Shown in pieces: positions 17,308 to 26,364 of a DNA stretch of 64,000 nucleotides. Within the stretch, counting starts at the first letter, position 1. Every line of letters begins with the position of its first letter. This stretch comes from Ruminococcus callidus (GTDB lineage: Bacteria; Bacillota; Clostridia; Oscillospirales; Ruminococcaceae). The notes beneath the pieces were generated by a model, which was given only the letters and a program-made list of their open reading frames with translations, ran no database searches and was not told the DNA's origin. The stretch is from NCBI RefSeq assembly GCF_020709055.1, contig NZ_JAJFCK010000001.1, positions 124,001 through 188,000 on the forward strand. The letters run 5' to 3'. Both the position numbers and the translations under genes were made by a program.

Positions 17308-18387
17308 TTACGCCTCTTCCTGCTGCCCTGCCAGACGCGCCAACTCATCTGCCGTTGCAAGAGCATCTAATATTTCGTCCAGATTGCCGTTCATAATATC
17401 TTCCAGACGATACAAGGTCAATCCGATGCGGTGATCGGTCATCCGTCCCTGCGGAAAATTATAGGTGCGGATTCGTTCCGAACGATCGCCTGTTCCCACC
17501 TGCATCTTTCGTTCCGATGCGATTTTTTCGTTCTGCTCCTGAAGCATCATCTCGTATAGGCGGGAGCGCAGAATCTTCATTGCCCTATCCTTATTTTTAT
17601 ACTGGCTTCGCTCGTCCTGACATTCCACCACCAATCCCGTTGGAATGTGTGTAATGCGGACGGCAGATTCTGTCTTATTGATATGCTGTCCACCGGCACC
17701 GCTTGCCCGAAACACATCAATTCGCAGATCGGCGGGATTGATTTCCAGCTCCACCTCATCCGCTTCTACCAGAACTGCCACAGTTACCGTAGACGTATGA
17801 ATCCGTCCCTGTGACTCAGTTTCCGGAACACGCTGCACACGGTGCACACCGCTCTCGTATTTCAAGCGGGAATATGCGCCTTCTCCAACGATGGAAAAGC
17901 TCACTTCCTTGAAGCCGCCCAGCTCTGTGGGGTTGGCGCTGAGAAGTTCCTGTTTCCAGCCATGCGCCTCGGCATACATTGTATACATCCGATAGAGAGA
18001 ACCGGCAAACAGCGATGCTTCTTCTCCGCCGGCACCGCTACGGATTTCAATGATCACATTGCGGTCATCGTTGGGATCCTTGGGCAGCAGCAGCCGTTTC
18101 AGCTTTTCTTTCAGCGCATCCATCTCTTCCCGACTGCTGTCATACTCCAGCTGCGCCATCTCCTGTAGTTCTGCATCCGTTTCTCCGCCGGAGAGAAGTT
18201 CCTTTGCCTCTTCGAAATTTTTCTGTGCCTGAAGATACTCATGGTATTTTTCGATGATCGGCTGCATGTGCTTGTACTCCCGCATCAGCTGCACATATGC
18301 CTGCTGATCAGATACAACTGCCGGATCCATCAGCTTCTCCCCCATCTGGTGGTATTTCTCTTCCATTTGCTGTAGCTTTTCCAACAT
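17308..18387 (-). CDS. prfA: Peptide chain release factor 1
   Basis: This 359-residue RF1 recognises UAA/UAG. The GGQ motif lies in [17 protein letters not shown]. The anticodon-like tripeptide region and the family's [16 protein letters not shown] are intact. The stop is followed by the sua5-like gene seven bases later. RF1 and RF2 are alike, but the [11 protein letters not shown] context favours RF1. Confidence 0.95.
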   Translation of the reverse strand: MLEKLQQMEEKYHQMGEKLMDPAVVSDQQAYVQLMREYKHMQPIIEKYHEYLQAQKNFEEAKELLSGGETDAELQEMAQLEYDSSREEMDALKEKLKRLLLPKDPNDDRNVIIEIRSGAGGEEASLFAGSLYRMYTMYAEAHGWKQELLSANPTELGGFKEVSFSIVGEGAYSRLKYESGVHRVQRVPETESQGRIHTSTVTVAVLVEADEVELEINPADLRIDVFRASGAGGQHINKTESAVRITHIPTGLVVECQDERSQYKNKDRAMKILRSRLYEMMLQEQNEKIASERKMQVGTGDRSERIRTYNFPQGRMTDHRIGLTLYRLEDIMNGNLDEILDALATADELARLAGQQEEA

Positions 18388-18572
18388 AGGTACTTTCTCA
18401 CCTTTCTTTCTGTTTCAGCAGAAAACTGCCGTTCTTGCCCGGAGCGAACTCCTTCTCGTTTGGTATATGCACGAAAACGCAAAACAACTCCTGAAAAATA
18501 AAACTTGCATAAAATCGGAAAATCTGGTATCATGAAAGATACAATCACTTTATCGGTACTTCTTTCAGTATA

Positions 18573-18923
18573 TTAAATAGCTTCCTGTCTTTTTATGCAG
18601 CTATCCAGCTCGGTTAACAGCACTTTTGTAAATTTCACAACCTCATCTTCTGCTACAGCTGCACTGCCTGGAGTGTATGTGCCAGCTGCTAGATATTCTT
18701 TATTGAGTTTGAACAGAATGAAGTCTGCCTGCCATTCTGTATATGCGTCTTCCACCTGAAATAAGTCTGACAACACATCACGATACTCTGCATCTCCATG
18801 CTTAACATAGATGAAGCTACTGATCCCTGCTGATGTGCTGATGGTTTCTACAGTCACAAATGCTACCTGTGAAGCTCTATTGCAGAAGCTTTCGACAATG
18901 CCTAATAGCTCATCAAATCCCAT
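18573..18923 (-). CDS. Hypothetical protein (116 aa)
   Basis: ATG at 18923 (MGFDELLGIVES...) is preceded by CAGGTAG. The sequence is acidic and helical, with LDSCIKRQEAI at the end. No known domain was recognised. It lies between the DUF951 gene and prfA on the same strand. Longer upstream in-frame sequence exists but lacks a ribosome-binding site. Confidence 0.6.
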   Translation of the reverse strand: MGFDELLGIVESFCNRASQVAFVTVETISTSAGISSFIYVKHGDAEYRDVLSDLFQVEDAYTEWQADFILFKLNKEYLAAGTYTPGSAAVAEDEVVKFTKVLLTELDSCIKRQEAI

Positions 18924-19039
18924 ACATTTACTACCTGCGGTCGTCTTGTTTAACTTATGTACATATATTATAACATAAGAGCATGCAGTTTTGCAGAACA
19001 TCCCGTATTCCATGCAATGTAACCGCTTCACATTGGTGC

Positions 19040-19231
19040 TTAATCTTCTACCGCATCTCTCTGAATCTTTTTGATGTATCGTTCTATTTTATTTCGTGGC
19101 ACCATGAACTCTCTGCCGCACTTGGTACACTGCAGCTTAAAGTCCATTCCAGATCGGATGACATGCATGGTATTGCATCCGCACGGGTGCGGCTTTTTCA
19201 TAGTCAGAATATCTCCCGGACGAACATCCAT
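19040..19231 (-). CDS. DUF951 domain-containing protein
   Basis: This 63-residue protein begins MDVRPGDILTMKKPHPCG and has CTKCGREFMVPR, which together define the short zinc-ribbon-like DUF951 family of Firmicutes. The cysteine pairs probably bind a metal. The start at 19231 matches other family members; an in-frame ATG at 19243 is an alternative. Function is unknown. Confidence 0.85.
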   Translation of the reverse strand: MDVRPGDILTMKKPHPCGCNTMHVIRSGMDFKLQCTKCGREFMVPRNKIERYIKKIQRDAVED

Positions 19232-19601
19232 GTTCCATTCCATCCTTTCCATCTTACGTGCTCTCAAATAAATCATGAGTACATTCTATTATACCCCATT
19301 TTTTTGCATAAGGCAATATTTTCGAGGGATATTTTTTGTATTTGTACAAAAGCAATAAAAGATACGGCACAAATCCGGTGAAGTTCCATAAAAATTTCAG
19401 ACATTTTCGAGAACGTCAAAATTGCCGCAAAAACGAGGCCTCTGTTTCTGTGAATGCTCCGAGAATTTGTGATGTCCAATTCTTGTTTTTGGAAGTACAC
19501 GTCATAACTTCGGTAGCATACACATACACTGAAAGCAAGTTACATGCGCTTTGCATCCACCTAAATTTTCTGGATTCGATTGATTTGTCAGGAGGTCAAA
19601 A
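19232..19601. other. Divergent intergenic region (370 bases)
   Basis: AT-rich DNA between DUF951 (minus) and the S1-domain gene (plus). It holds the DUF951 promoter. No clear promoter for the plus-strand gene and no RNA gene was recognised. Confidence 0.5.
19288..19316 (-). promoter_or_regulatory. Sigma-A promoter of the DUF951 gene
   Basis: On the minus strand, TTGCCT (19311-19316), a 17-base spacer and TATAAT (19288-19293). Confidence 0.65.
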
Positions 19602-20525
19602 ATGATCAAATATTTGCCGGAAGGCGCTCTCTTGTATACCGCAGAAAACCGTGCTGCGCTCAGCAGCGTTTCCGCCATGGAACGTGCCATGCGGGACGGA
19701 ACGATTTTAGAAGCACGGACAACGCTCTGCGACAATGCACACAATCTCATGCTGCAGCTCCCGTGTATGCGGGGATGGATTCCGCGGGAAGAAGGCGCAA
19801 TCGGAATCTCGGAGGGAACGACACGGGATATTGCGCTGATTGCACGTGCCGGAAAACCCGTTGCCTTTCGAATTCTCCGCATCGAAACGGACGACAATGG
19901 CGAACCCTATGCGGTACTATCCCGCCGTGCAGTACAGGAGGCGTGCTGGGAAAACTATCTCTCCCAGCTGCGTGCAGGAGATATCATTCCGGCAGTGGTA
20001 ACACATCTGGAGCGGTTCGGCGCATTCGTGGACATCGGCTGCGGAATCCCCTCACTTCTGCCCATTGACATGATCTCGGTTTCCCGCATCTCTCACCCCA
20101 GAGATCGCTTTGCAGTCGGGCAGTCCATTCGTGTGATGATTCGGCAGACAGAACCTCGCCGGCTGCACCTGACACATCGGGAGCTGCTGGGAACATGGGC
20201 GGAAAATGCAGCGCTGTTTTCCGCAGGACAGACGGTTGCCGGCATCATTCGCTCGGTTGAGCCGTATGGGGTGTTTGTGGAATTGACCCCGAATCTCTCC
20301 GGACTGGCGGAGCCGTTCGAAGGCGCTCATCAGGGGCAGCACGCCAGCGTATACATCAAATCCATTCTGCCGGAAAAGCTGAAAATCAAACTGATTCTGA
20401 TCGATGTCTTTGACAACAGTGAACCGCCGGAACCGCCTCGCTATTACGTATCTTCCACACACCTCGACTGCTGGCGGTACACACCGCCGGAATCACCCCG
20501 CATCATTGAAACAAACTTTACCTAA
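19602..20525 (+). CDS. S1 RNA-binding domain protein
   Basis: This 307-residue protein has at least two S1 (OB-fold) repeats. One is near residues 125-190 (GDIIPAVVTHLERFGAFVDIGCGIPSL) and one near 205-265 (GQTVAGIIRSVEPYGVFVELTPNLSGLAEP). An N-terminal region (residues 30-105) looks like a degenerate third. Related to ribosomal S1-like/YugI proteins; probably binds mRNA or ribosomes. AGGAGG precedes the ATG. It is monocistronic, with an intrinsic terminator. Confidence 0.85.
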   Translation: MIKYLPEGALLYTAENRAALSSVSAMERAMRDGTILEARTTLCDNAHNLMLQLPCMRGWIPREEGAIGISEGTTRDIALIARAGKPVAFRILRIETDDNGEPYAVLSRRAVQEACWENYLSQLRAGDIIPAVVTHLERFGAFVDIGCGIPSLLPIDMISVSRISHPRDRFAVGQSIRVMIRQTEPRRLHLTHRELLGTWAENAALFSAGQTVAGIIRSVEPYGVFVELTPNLSGLAEPFEGAHQGQHASVYIKSILPEKLKIKLILIDVFDNSEPPEPPRYYVSSTHLDCWRYTPPESPRIIETNFT

Positions 20526-20548
20526 GCATTTCCATATACGCACATATA

Positions 20549-20585
20549 AAATGGCTCCCTGCGCAATTCTGCCAGAGAGCCATTT
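20549..20585 (+). terminator. Intrinsic terminator after the S1-domain gene
   Basis: Arm AAATGGCTC (20549-20557) pairs with GAGCCATTT (20577-20585). Confidence 0.7.
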
Positions 20586-20626
20586 CTGTATTTTGTCACA
20601 AATTATTTGCTGTCAAAAAAGCGTTC

Positions 20627-20793
20627 TTAGAACCTGTCTTCACAAGAAATATATGTGGATTTTCGAGCATAATTTTGTTGCAGACAAGGCAAAAATACGC
20701 AGGCGGGCTGTCGCCCGGCAAGTATTTTTCACGCAGGATGCAGCAAAATTTGCCGAAAAGGCACGTGTATACGCTTGTGAAGACGGGTTCTTA
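20627..20793. repeat. Long palindromic repeat element, copy 1 (167 bases)
   Basis: The two halves form one long imperfect hairpin. The outer arms (20627-20646 and 20774-20793) match over about 20 bases. Pairing continues through AAAAATAC/GTATTTTT to a central GGGC-TGTC-GCCC loop. A diverged copy lies at 61436-61599. No coding capacity was seen. Its end supplies the stop codon of the dockerin gene on the minus strand. Confidence 0.8.
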
Positions 20794-21657
20794 CTTTCCG
20801 AAGAAGTCATCCGGATTGACATCCTTGCCGGCTGCCTTTGCGGAGTAGTAGGACAGGATTGCAAATGCATCGTCCAGGGTTACATCACCGTCGCCATCTA
20901 CGTTAGCTGCGCCCTTTTCTTCATCTGTGAAAGATGCGCCACGGCCTGCTGCAATATAGGAGTACTCCTGCAGTACCTTGAAAGCGTCATCGATGGTGAT
21001 ATCACCGTCGCCGTCCACGTCACCCTTGCTGACTTCCGGTGCATCCATGCCAGTGATCGTAAACACGATATTGATGGTATCACCACCAGCCAGTCCGCCT
21101 TCCGGTTCGAAGCTGCTCTTGGATTCACTCTGGATATCCCGAACCTTCGGAGAAGTCTGGGTGTTCCAGATGTTATAGCGAATGGAAGAACCACCATCGT
21201 CAGAGGTGCGGAATGCGCCGGTGCTCGGTCCGATGTAGTCCAGCTTCGTGGTGTCGCCGGAAGCATGTACTACCTCAATCGACTCAATGGTTATCTTGAT
21301 TCTGCCGTTTGCAATGGGGTCATCCGTTCCCTCCGGTGCATAGTCACAAGCGTTCAGTGTTGTTTCCAGGAACAGCAGTTCCACAGTGGAGGAGCCATTT
21401 GCCATGGTAACAGATGCGGTGTATTTGTCATCGCCAGTGAGCTCTACTGCGGAACCGATTGCATTCTCGGTTTCTTCATCACGATTATCAGCGCCTGCCG
21501 GATGCCACTGTGTATCGCTGCCTGCCTGAATGCAGATCCATGCAATTGGCGTGGCCTCTGTTGCTGTGTCATCTGCTGCAAATGCAGAAAATCCCATGCA
21601 TCCTGTTCCCATTGCAACAGCAAGTGCTGCAGAAAGCATTTTTTCCAAAAATTTCAT
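20791..21657 (-). CDS. Secreted dockerin-containing protein, cellulosome-type
   Basis: The protein has about 288 residues from ATG 21657, and a signal peptide (positively charged start, ALAVAMGTGCMGFSAFA). A central region of about 170 residues of unknown fold is beta-rich and perhaps carbohydrate-binding. The C-terminal type I dockerin has two calcium-binding repeats, GDVDGDGDITIDDAF and NVDGDGDVTLDDAF, each followed by a helix. Dockerins plug enzymes or binding modules into cohesin scaffolds at the cell surface. No glycosidase motif was recognised. It has its own promoter, and its stop codon lies inside a palindromic repeat. Confidence 0.85.
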   Translation of the reverse strand: MKFLEKMLSAALAVAMGTGCMGFSAFAADDTATEATPIAWICIQAGSDTQWHPAGADNRDEETENAIGSAVELTGDDKYTASVTMANGSSTVELLFLETTLNACDYAPEGTDDPIANGRIKITIESIEVVHASGDTTKLDYIGPSTGAFRTSDDGGSSIRYNIWNTQTSPKVRDIQSESKSSFEPEGGLAGGDTINIVFTITGMDAPEVSKGDVDGDGDITIDDAFKVLQEYSYIAAGRGASFTDEEKGAANVDGDGDVTLDDAFAILSYYSAKAAGKDVNPDDFFGK

Positions 21658-21760
21658 AAACAATCATATTCCTTCACTTTCGAACCAATGCAGCCAGAAA
21701 AGCCGGATTTCCGGCGATATTTCTTTTTCTGCAAGCATCGGTTCTTAAAATCGCAGTTTC

Positions 21761-21789
21761 ATTATAGCATGATTCCACAAAAAAGTCAA
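21761..21789 (-). promoter_or_regulatory. Sigma-A promoter of the dockerin gene
   Basis: On the minus strand, TTGACT (21784-21789), a 17-base spacer and TATAAT (21761-21766). Confidence 0.7.
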
Positions 21790-21883
21790 CTGTTTTCTAG
21801 AAATTTTAAACATCTTTGAAAGCTGTCTCCGGTTTTCATCCCATGCACATTTCGTATTAAAACGCATCTTCTCGAATTTTTTC

Positions 21884-21912
21884 TTGACAAGCGGAAAAAA
21901 ATTCGGTATAAT
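21884..21912 (+). promoter_or_regulatory. Sigma-A promoter of the T-box/valS unit
   Basis: Consensus TTGACA (21884-21889), a 17-base spacer and consensus TATAAT (21907-21912), about 385 bases ahead of valS. Confidence 0.8.
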
Positions 21913-21918
21913 GAAAAA

Positions 21919-22285
21919 TAGAACAAATGCAAAGAAAGAGAAGAGTACTCCATACATCAGCGATACAGAGAGAAAACGGTCGGTGCGAGTTTTTGAGCGA
22001 GGTGGAGGAAGGTAGCTCTGGAGCAGCATTGGGGAAGCTTTCGGAATGAAAGTGAGTAGTCGATGCCGGATGCACCCGTTATCGTGCAGCAATGAGTGCG
22101 GTGTTTCAGCAGGCGTTGATTTTATCCAGCCAGAGCACCGAATTCAGGTGGTAACACGGACTATTTGGTTCGCCCTGAGCAATCCATTGGAAGTTGTGAA
22201 GATGCACAAAGTGTGCATGGACAGGACTTCTGCGATTGCCGGGGTGTTTTTTATTGCGGCAATCCAAACGATATGCATAGGAAAG
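21919..22285 (+). ncRNA. T-box leader controlling valS
   Basis: The long leader contains the T-box core AGGTGGTAACACGG (22146-22159). The UGGU within it can pair with the ACCA end of an uncharged tRNA-Val. GTA at 22012-22014, in a GAAGGTAG context, is a plausible specifier codon for valine. Downstream, a GCAATC...GATTGC hairpin followed by a T run (about 22180-22250) is a candidate terminator. Expected effect: read-through into valS when charged tRNA-Val is low. The class is firm; specifier and terminator placement are by eye. Confidence 0.85.
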
Positions 22286-22297
22286 GAATTCAAGCAC

Positions 22298-24913
22298 ATG
22301 AAACAAGAACTGGCAAAATCATACCAGCCGAAGGAGTTCGAAGACCGCATCTATCAGATGTGGAACGACAGCGGCAGCTTTACTCCCCACGTGGACAGCG
22401 AGAAAGAGCCGTACACCATCGTAATTCCCCCGCCAAACATCACCGGACAGCTGCACATGGGTCACGCACTGGATGAGACCTTGCAGGATATCCTCATTCG
22501 CTGGAAGCGCATGTCCGGCTACAGCGCTCTGTGGCTGCCGGGTACCGACCACGCCTCCATCGCAACCGAAGCCAAGATCGTAGAGGCAATGCGCAAAGAG
22601 GGCATCAAGAAAGAGGACATCGGCAGAGAGGCATTTCTGGAGCGTGCATGGGCATGGAAAAAGCAGTACGGCGGCAGAATCGTCGAGCAGCTGAAAAAGC
22701 TTGGCTCCTCCTGTGACTGGACGAGAGAGCGCTTCACCATGGACGAGGGATGCAGCAAGGCTGTCAAGGAAGTATTTATCAAGTACTACGAGGAAGGTCT
22801 GATCTACCGCGGCAAACGTATCATCAACTGGTGCCCGAAATGCCTGACCTCCATTTCTGATGCAGAAGTAGAGTACGAAGATCAGGCTGGCCATTTCTGG
22901 CATCTGCGCTATCCGCTCAAGGATGGCAGCGGCTATCTGGAACTGGCAACTACCCGTCCGGAAACCCTGCTGGGCGATACTGCCGTAGCAGTCAACCCCA
23001 ACGATGAGCGGTACAAGGATCTGGTGGGCAAGACTCTGATCCTGCCGCTGGTACACCGTGAGATTCCCATTGTGGCAGACGACTATGTTGAAATGGACTT
23101 CGGAACCGGCGTTGTAAAGATCACACCGGCACACGACCCGAACGACTTTGAAGTCGGTCTGCGCCATAATCTGGAAGTCATCAATGTCATGACGGACGAT
23201 GCAAAGATCGTGGATGCATACCCGAAGTATGCGGGCATGGATCGCTACGAGGCAAGAAAGGCAATCGTGGAAGATCTGAAGGCTGAGGGCGCACTGGTAG
23301 AAATCGAGGATTACAGTCACAATGTTGGCACCTGCTATCGCTGCGGCACGACCGTCGAGCCGAGAGTTTCCAAGCAGTGGTTTGTCAAGATGAAACCGCT
23401 GGCACAGCCGGCAATTGATGCCGTAAAGAGCGGCAAGACCAAGTTCGTTCCGGAACGGTTCAACAAGATTTATTTCCACTGGTTGGAAAACATCAAGGAC
23501 TGGTGCATTTCCCGTCAGCTGTGGTGGGGTCACCAGATTCCGGCGTTCTACTGCGACGACTGCGACGAAATGACAGTCACCAAGGAAAGCAGCGCAGTCT
23601 GCCCGAAGTGCGGCAAGCCCATGCGTCAGGATCCGGATACCCTGGACACCTGGTTCAGCTCTGCGCTGTGGCCGTTCTCCACACTGGGCTGGCCGGACAA
23701 CACCGAGGAATTGAAATACTTCTATCCCACCAATACACTGGTCACCGGTTATGACATCATCTTCTTCTGGGTAGTCCGCATGATGTTCTCTGGTCTGAAG
23801 AACATGGGCGAAGTGCCTTTCGATACTGTTCTGATCCACGGTCTGGTTCGCGACGAGCAGGGCAGAAAGATGTCCAAGTCGCTGGGGAACGGCATTGATC
23901 CGCTAAAGGTCATTGACGAATACGGTGCTGATGCCCTGCGGTTTATGCTGGCGACCGGTAACGCTCCCGGAAACGATATGCGTTACAGTGATGATAAGGT
24001 CAAGGCTGCCCGCAACTTTGCCAACAAGCTGTGGAATGCGTCCCGTTTCATTATGATGAATCTGCCGGACGATTTCCAGTACAGCGGACTGCCGGAGAAA
24101 CTGGAACTGGAGGATCGCTGGATCGTGTCCAAGTTCAATGCCGTTGCCAAGGAAGTTGGCGAAAATCTGGACAAGTTCGAGATCGGCGTAGCAAGCGCCA
24201 AGATCTACGACTTTATCTGGGACGTTTACTGTGACTGGTACATTGAGCTGACCAAGCCCCGCATTCAGGCCGGTGGCGCAACCATGGAAAAGGCACAGGC
24301 TGTTCTGGTATGGGTAATGCGTGGCATGCTGAAGCTGCTGCACCCGTTCATGCCATATATCACCGAGGAGATCTGGCAGGTGCTGACTGACGGCGAATCC
24401 ATGATTATCGCGGAGTCCTATCCGGTTTATGATACCAAGTATGATTTTGCCGATGCTGCACAGTTTGAAAAGGTCATCGATGCCATTCGTGCCATCCGCA
24501 ACCGCCGTACTGAAATGCAGGTACCGCCGTCCAAGAAAGCACGTGTCTGCATTGAAACGACCGAACCGGAACTGTACCGGAGCACTGCGGTATTCTTTGA
24601 GAAGCTGGCGTCTGCTTCTGCGGTAGAGGTTGGCGAGAAGTTCGATATGCCGGATGCAGCAACCGCAGTTACCGACAGCGTCCGCATCTTTATCCCTATG
24701 GACGAACTCATTGACAAGGACAAGGAACTGGCACGGCTGAAAAAGGAACAGGAAAAGGTACAGAAAGATCTGGACTTCCTGTCCAAAAAGCTGTCCAACC
24801 CTGGATTCCTTGCCAAAGCACCGGAAAAGCTGGTGGAAGCAGAAAAGGAAAAGCTGGCAAAGGCACAGGAAAAGATGGACAAGATCAGCCAGTCTTTGGC
24901 TGCATTGCAGTAA
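22298..24913 (+). CDS. valS: Valine--tRNA ligase
   Basis: This class I synthetase of 871 residues charges tRNA-Val. It has the HIGH-type motif in NITGQLHMGH, the KMSKS motif in GRKMSKSLGNG, a full CP1 editing domain, and the C-terminal coiled coil characteristic of ValRS (residues about 810-870, KELARLKKEQEKVQ). ATG at 22298 follows AGGAAAGGAATT. The open frame extends upstream into the T-box leader, but that part is not coding. Regulated by the T-box leader. Confidence 0.97.
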   Translation: MKQELAKSYQPKEFEDRIYQMWNDSGSFTPHVDSEKEPYTIVIPPPNITGQLHMGHALDETLQDILIRWKRMSGYSALWLPGTDHASIATEAKIVEAMRKEGIKKEDIGREAFLERAWAWKKQYGGRIVEQLKKLGSSCDWTRERFTMDEGCSKAVKEVFIKYYEEGLIYRGKRIINWCPKCLTSISDAEVEYEDQAGHFWHLRYPLKDGSGYLELATTRPETLLGDTAVAVNPNDERYKDLVGKTLILPLVHREIPIVADDYVEMDFGTGVVKITPAHDPNDFEVGLRHNLEVINVMTDDAKIVDAYPKYAGMDRYEARKAIVEDLKAEGALVEIEDYSHNVGTCYRCGTTVEPRVSKQWFVKMKPLAQPAIDAVKSGKTKFVPERFNKIYFHWLENIKDWCISRQLWWGHQIPAFYCDDCDEMTVTKESSAVCPKCGKPMRQDPDTLDTWFSSALWPFSTLGWPDNTEELKYFYPTNTLVTGYDIIFFWVVRMMFSGLKNMGEVPFDTVLIHGLVRDEQGRKMSKSLGNGIDPLKVIDEYGADALRFMLATGNAPGNDMRYSDDKVKAARNFANKLWNASRFIMMNLPDDFQYSGLPEKLELEDRWIVSKFNAVAKEVGENLDKFEIGVASAKIYDFIWDVYCDWYIELTKPRIQAGGATMEKAQAVLVWVMRGMLKLLHPFMPYITEEIWQVLTDGESMIIAESYPVYDTKYDFADAAQFEKVIDAIRAIRNRRTEMQVPPSKKARVCIETTEPELYRSTAVFFEKLASASAVEVGEKFDMPDAATAVTDSVRIFIPMDELIDKDKELARLKKEQEKVQKDLDFLSKKLSNPGFLAKAPEKLVEAEKEKLAKAQEKMDKISQSLAALQ

Positions 24914-24919
24914 TTTAAA

Positions 24920-24966
24920 AGCAATACTGTGCAAAGCCGTCAAGCGGGCTTTGTGCGGTGTTGCCT
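24920..24966 (-). repeat. Short palindromic repeat family, truncated copy
   Basis: Reading on the minus strand, AGGCAACACCGCACAAAGCC leads into a hairpin CAAAGCC...GGCTTTG. It matches the sequences at 29516 and 38679. It sits seven bases after the valS stop and could serve as its terminator. Confidence 0.7.
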
Positions 24967-25001
24967 AAAAGCAGACTTTTCATTGAAATGGGGTGAATTT
25001 G

Positions 25002-26285
25002 ATGACAGCGTCTGAAACCATGCACTATATCCAAAGTTTTCAGAAAGGCGGAAAGCCGGTGCACGATTTATCCAGAATCCGTGCATTGCTGGAAGAGCTG
25101 GGGAATCCGCAGGATTCGATTCGGGCAGTTCACATTGCCGGAACCAACGGGAAAGGGTCGGTTGTCGCATTCTGCGCAGCCGCAGCAACTGCTGCCGGAT
25201 TCCGAACCGGAACACTTACCTCTCCTTTTATCCGGCACTACACCGATCGCATTCAAATCGACGGAAACGACATTCCCATGGATGCGCTCTGCCGTTTTTG
25301 CGAACAGGTAAAAGCGTGCGCCGTATCTGCGGATTGTTCTCAGTTTGAGATTACGTTTGCTATCGCACTGCTGTGGTTTGTGGAGGAAAAGTGTGACCTC
25401 GTGATTTTGGAAACAGGCATTGGCGGTCTGCTGGATGCAACCAACATCATCCGCAACCCATTGGTATGCGCCATCACCTCCATTTCCTTTGACCACATGG
25501 CGATTCTGGGCGACACGCTGTCCAAAATTGCTGCACAAAAAGCTGGCATCATCAAGCCCGGATGCCCTGTGGTGCTCTCGTCGGACAATCCTATGGATGT
25601 TACCTGTCTGGTGCAGGAAACTGCTCTGCAAAAACGTGCACCGCTGACCATTCCGGCGATGACCGACTGTCAGATTCTCTCCGAAACACTGGAATCCACC
25701 ACATTCCAGTACCGCAATTTCGCATACACACTGCACATGCCGGGACGGCATCAGGTTTATAATGCATTGACAGCAATCGAAGTGATCCGGTTTCTGGGCA
25801 TGCACGGTTTTCTTATCTCCGCTGCTCAGATCCAGCAGGCATTCGGAAAGGTACAGGTTCCGGCACGAACACAAATCCTGCAGCGGGAACCGCTGATCCT
25901 GTTGGACGGCGGACACAATCAGGCGGGCGTTTCCGCACTGTGCGATCTGCTGAAGCACGCCGGAAAGCATCCGATTCACGGCATTTGCGGTATGATCACC
26001 ACCAAGGACTATCACACTGCCTGCAATATTTTACGGGAAACGCTGGACACGGTTTTCTGTGTGGATGATTTCCTGCCGTCTGCGGTTCCGGCAGAAGCGC
26101 TGGCTGCCTGCTTTGAGGGATACGCTGATGCAAAGGCTGCACCCGATTTTGAAACGGCATTGCGGGAGGCTTCTGCCATGGCGGTTCAGGATGGCGGAAT
26201 GGTCGTCATCTGCGGTTCGCTCTATTTGGCAAGCGAAGCACTGCAAAACGATGGGATTCTCTCCAAGGACAATCCCATGTTATAA
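25002..26285 (+). CDS. folC: Bifunctional folylpolyglutamate synthase / dihydrofolate synthase
   Basis: This 427-residue Mur-ligase-family enzyme adds glutamate to folates. The P-loop is in HIAGTNGKGSV, followed by the TSPFIRHYTDRI omega loop, SFDHMAILGDTL, and a C-terminal domain with LLDGGHNQAG. ATG at 25002 is placed six bases after GGGGTG; an in-frame GTG at 24993 overlaps that site. It is downstream of valS, as in many Firmicutes, with a short repeat between. Confidence 0.93.
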   Translation: MTASETMHYIQSFQKGGKPVHDLSRIRALLEELGNPQDSIRAVHIAGTNGKGSVVAFCAAAATAAGFRTGTLTSPFIRHYTDRIQIDGNDIPMDALCRFCEQVKACAVSADCSQFEITFAIALLWFVEEKCDLVILETGIGGLLDATNIIRNPLVCAITSISFDHMAILGDTLSKIAAQKAGIIKPGCPVVLSSDNPMDVTCLVQETALQKRAPLTIPAMTDCQILSETLESTTFQYRNFAYTLHMPGRHQVYNALTAIEVIRFLGMHGFLISAAQIQQAFGKVQVPARTQILQREPLILLDGGHNQAGVSALCDLLKHAGKHPIHGICGMITTKDYHTACNILRETLDTVFCVDDFLPSAVPAEALAACFEGYADAKAAPDFETALREASAMAVQDGGMVVICGSLYLASEALQNDGILSKDNPML

Positions 26286-26303
26286 TCGATATCATTACAA
26301 AGC

Positions 26304-26342
26304 AAAGCGCACCGCTGTCATTTCGCAGCGATGCGCTTTTTT
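26304..26342. terminator. Bidirectional intrinsic terminator
   Basis: AAAGCGCACCGCTG pairs with CAGCGATGCGCTTT, with a T run on the plus side. It lies between convergent folC and the DUF4085-like gene. Confidence 0.8.
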
Positions 26343-26364
26343 GTATCGTTTTCAACACAGCCAA

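Noticed and set aside
22046..22297. N-terminal extension of valS
   Set aside because: The upstream in-frame codons overlap the T-box leader; the ATG at 22298 has an AGGAAAGGA site and matches the family start.
22319..23839. 506-codon minus-strand open frame opposite valS
   Set aside because: Antisense to the catalytic domain of valyl-tRNA synthetase, with no ribosome-binding site or recognisable motifs.
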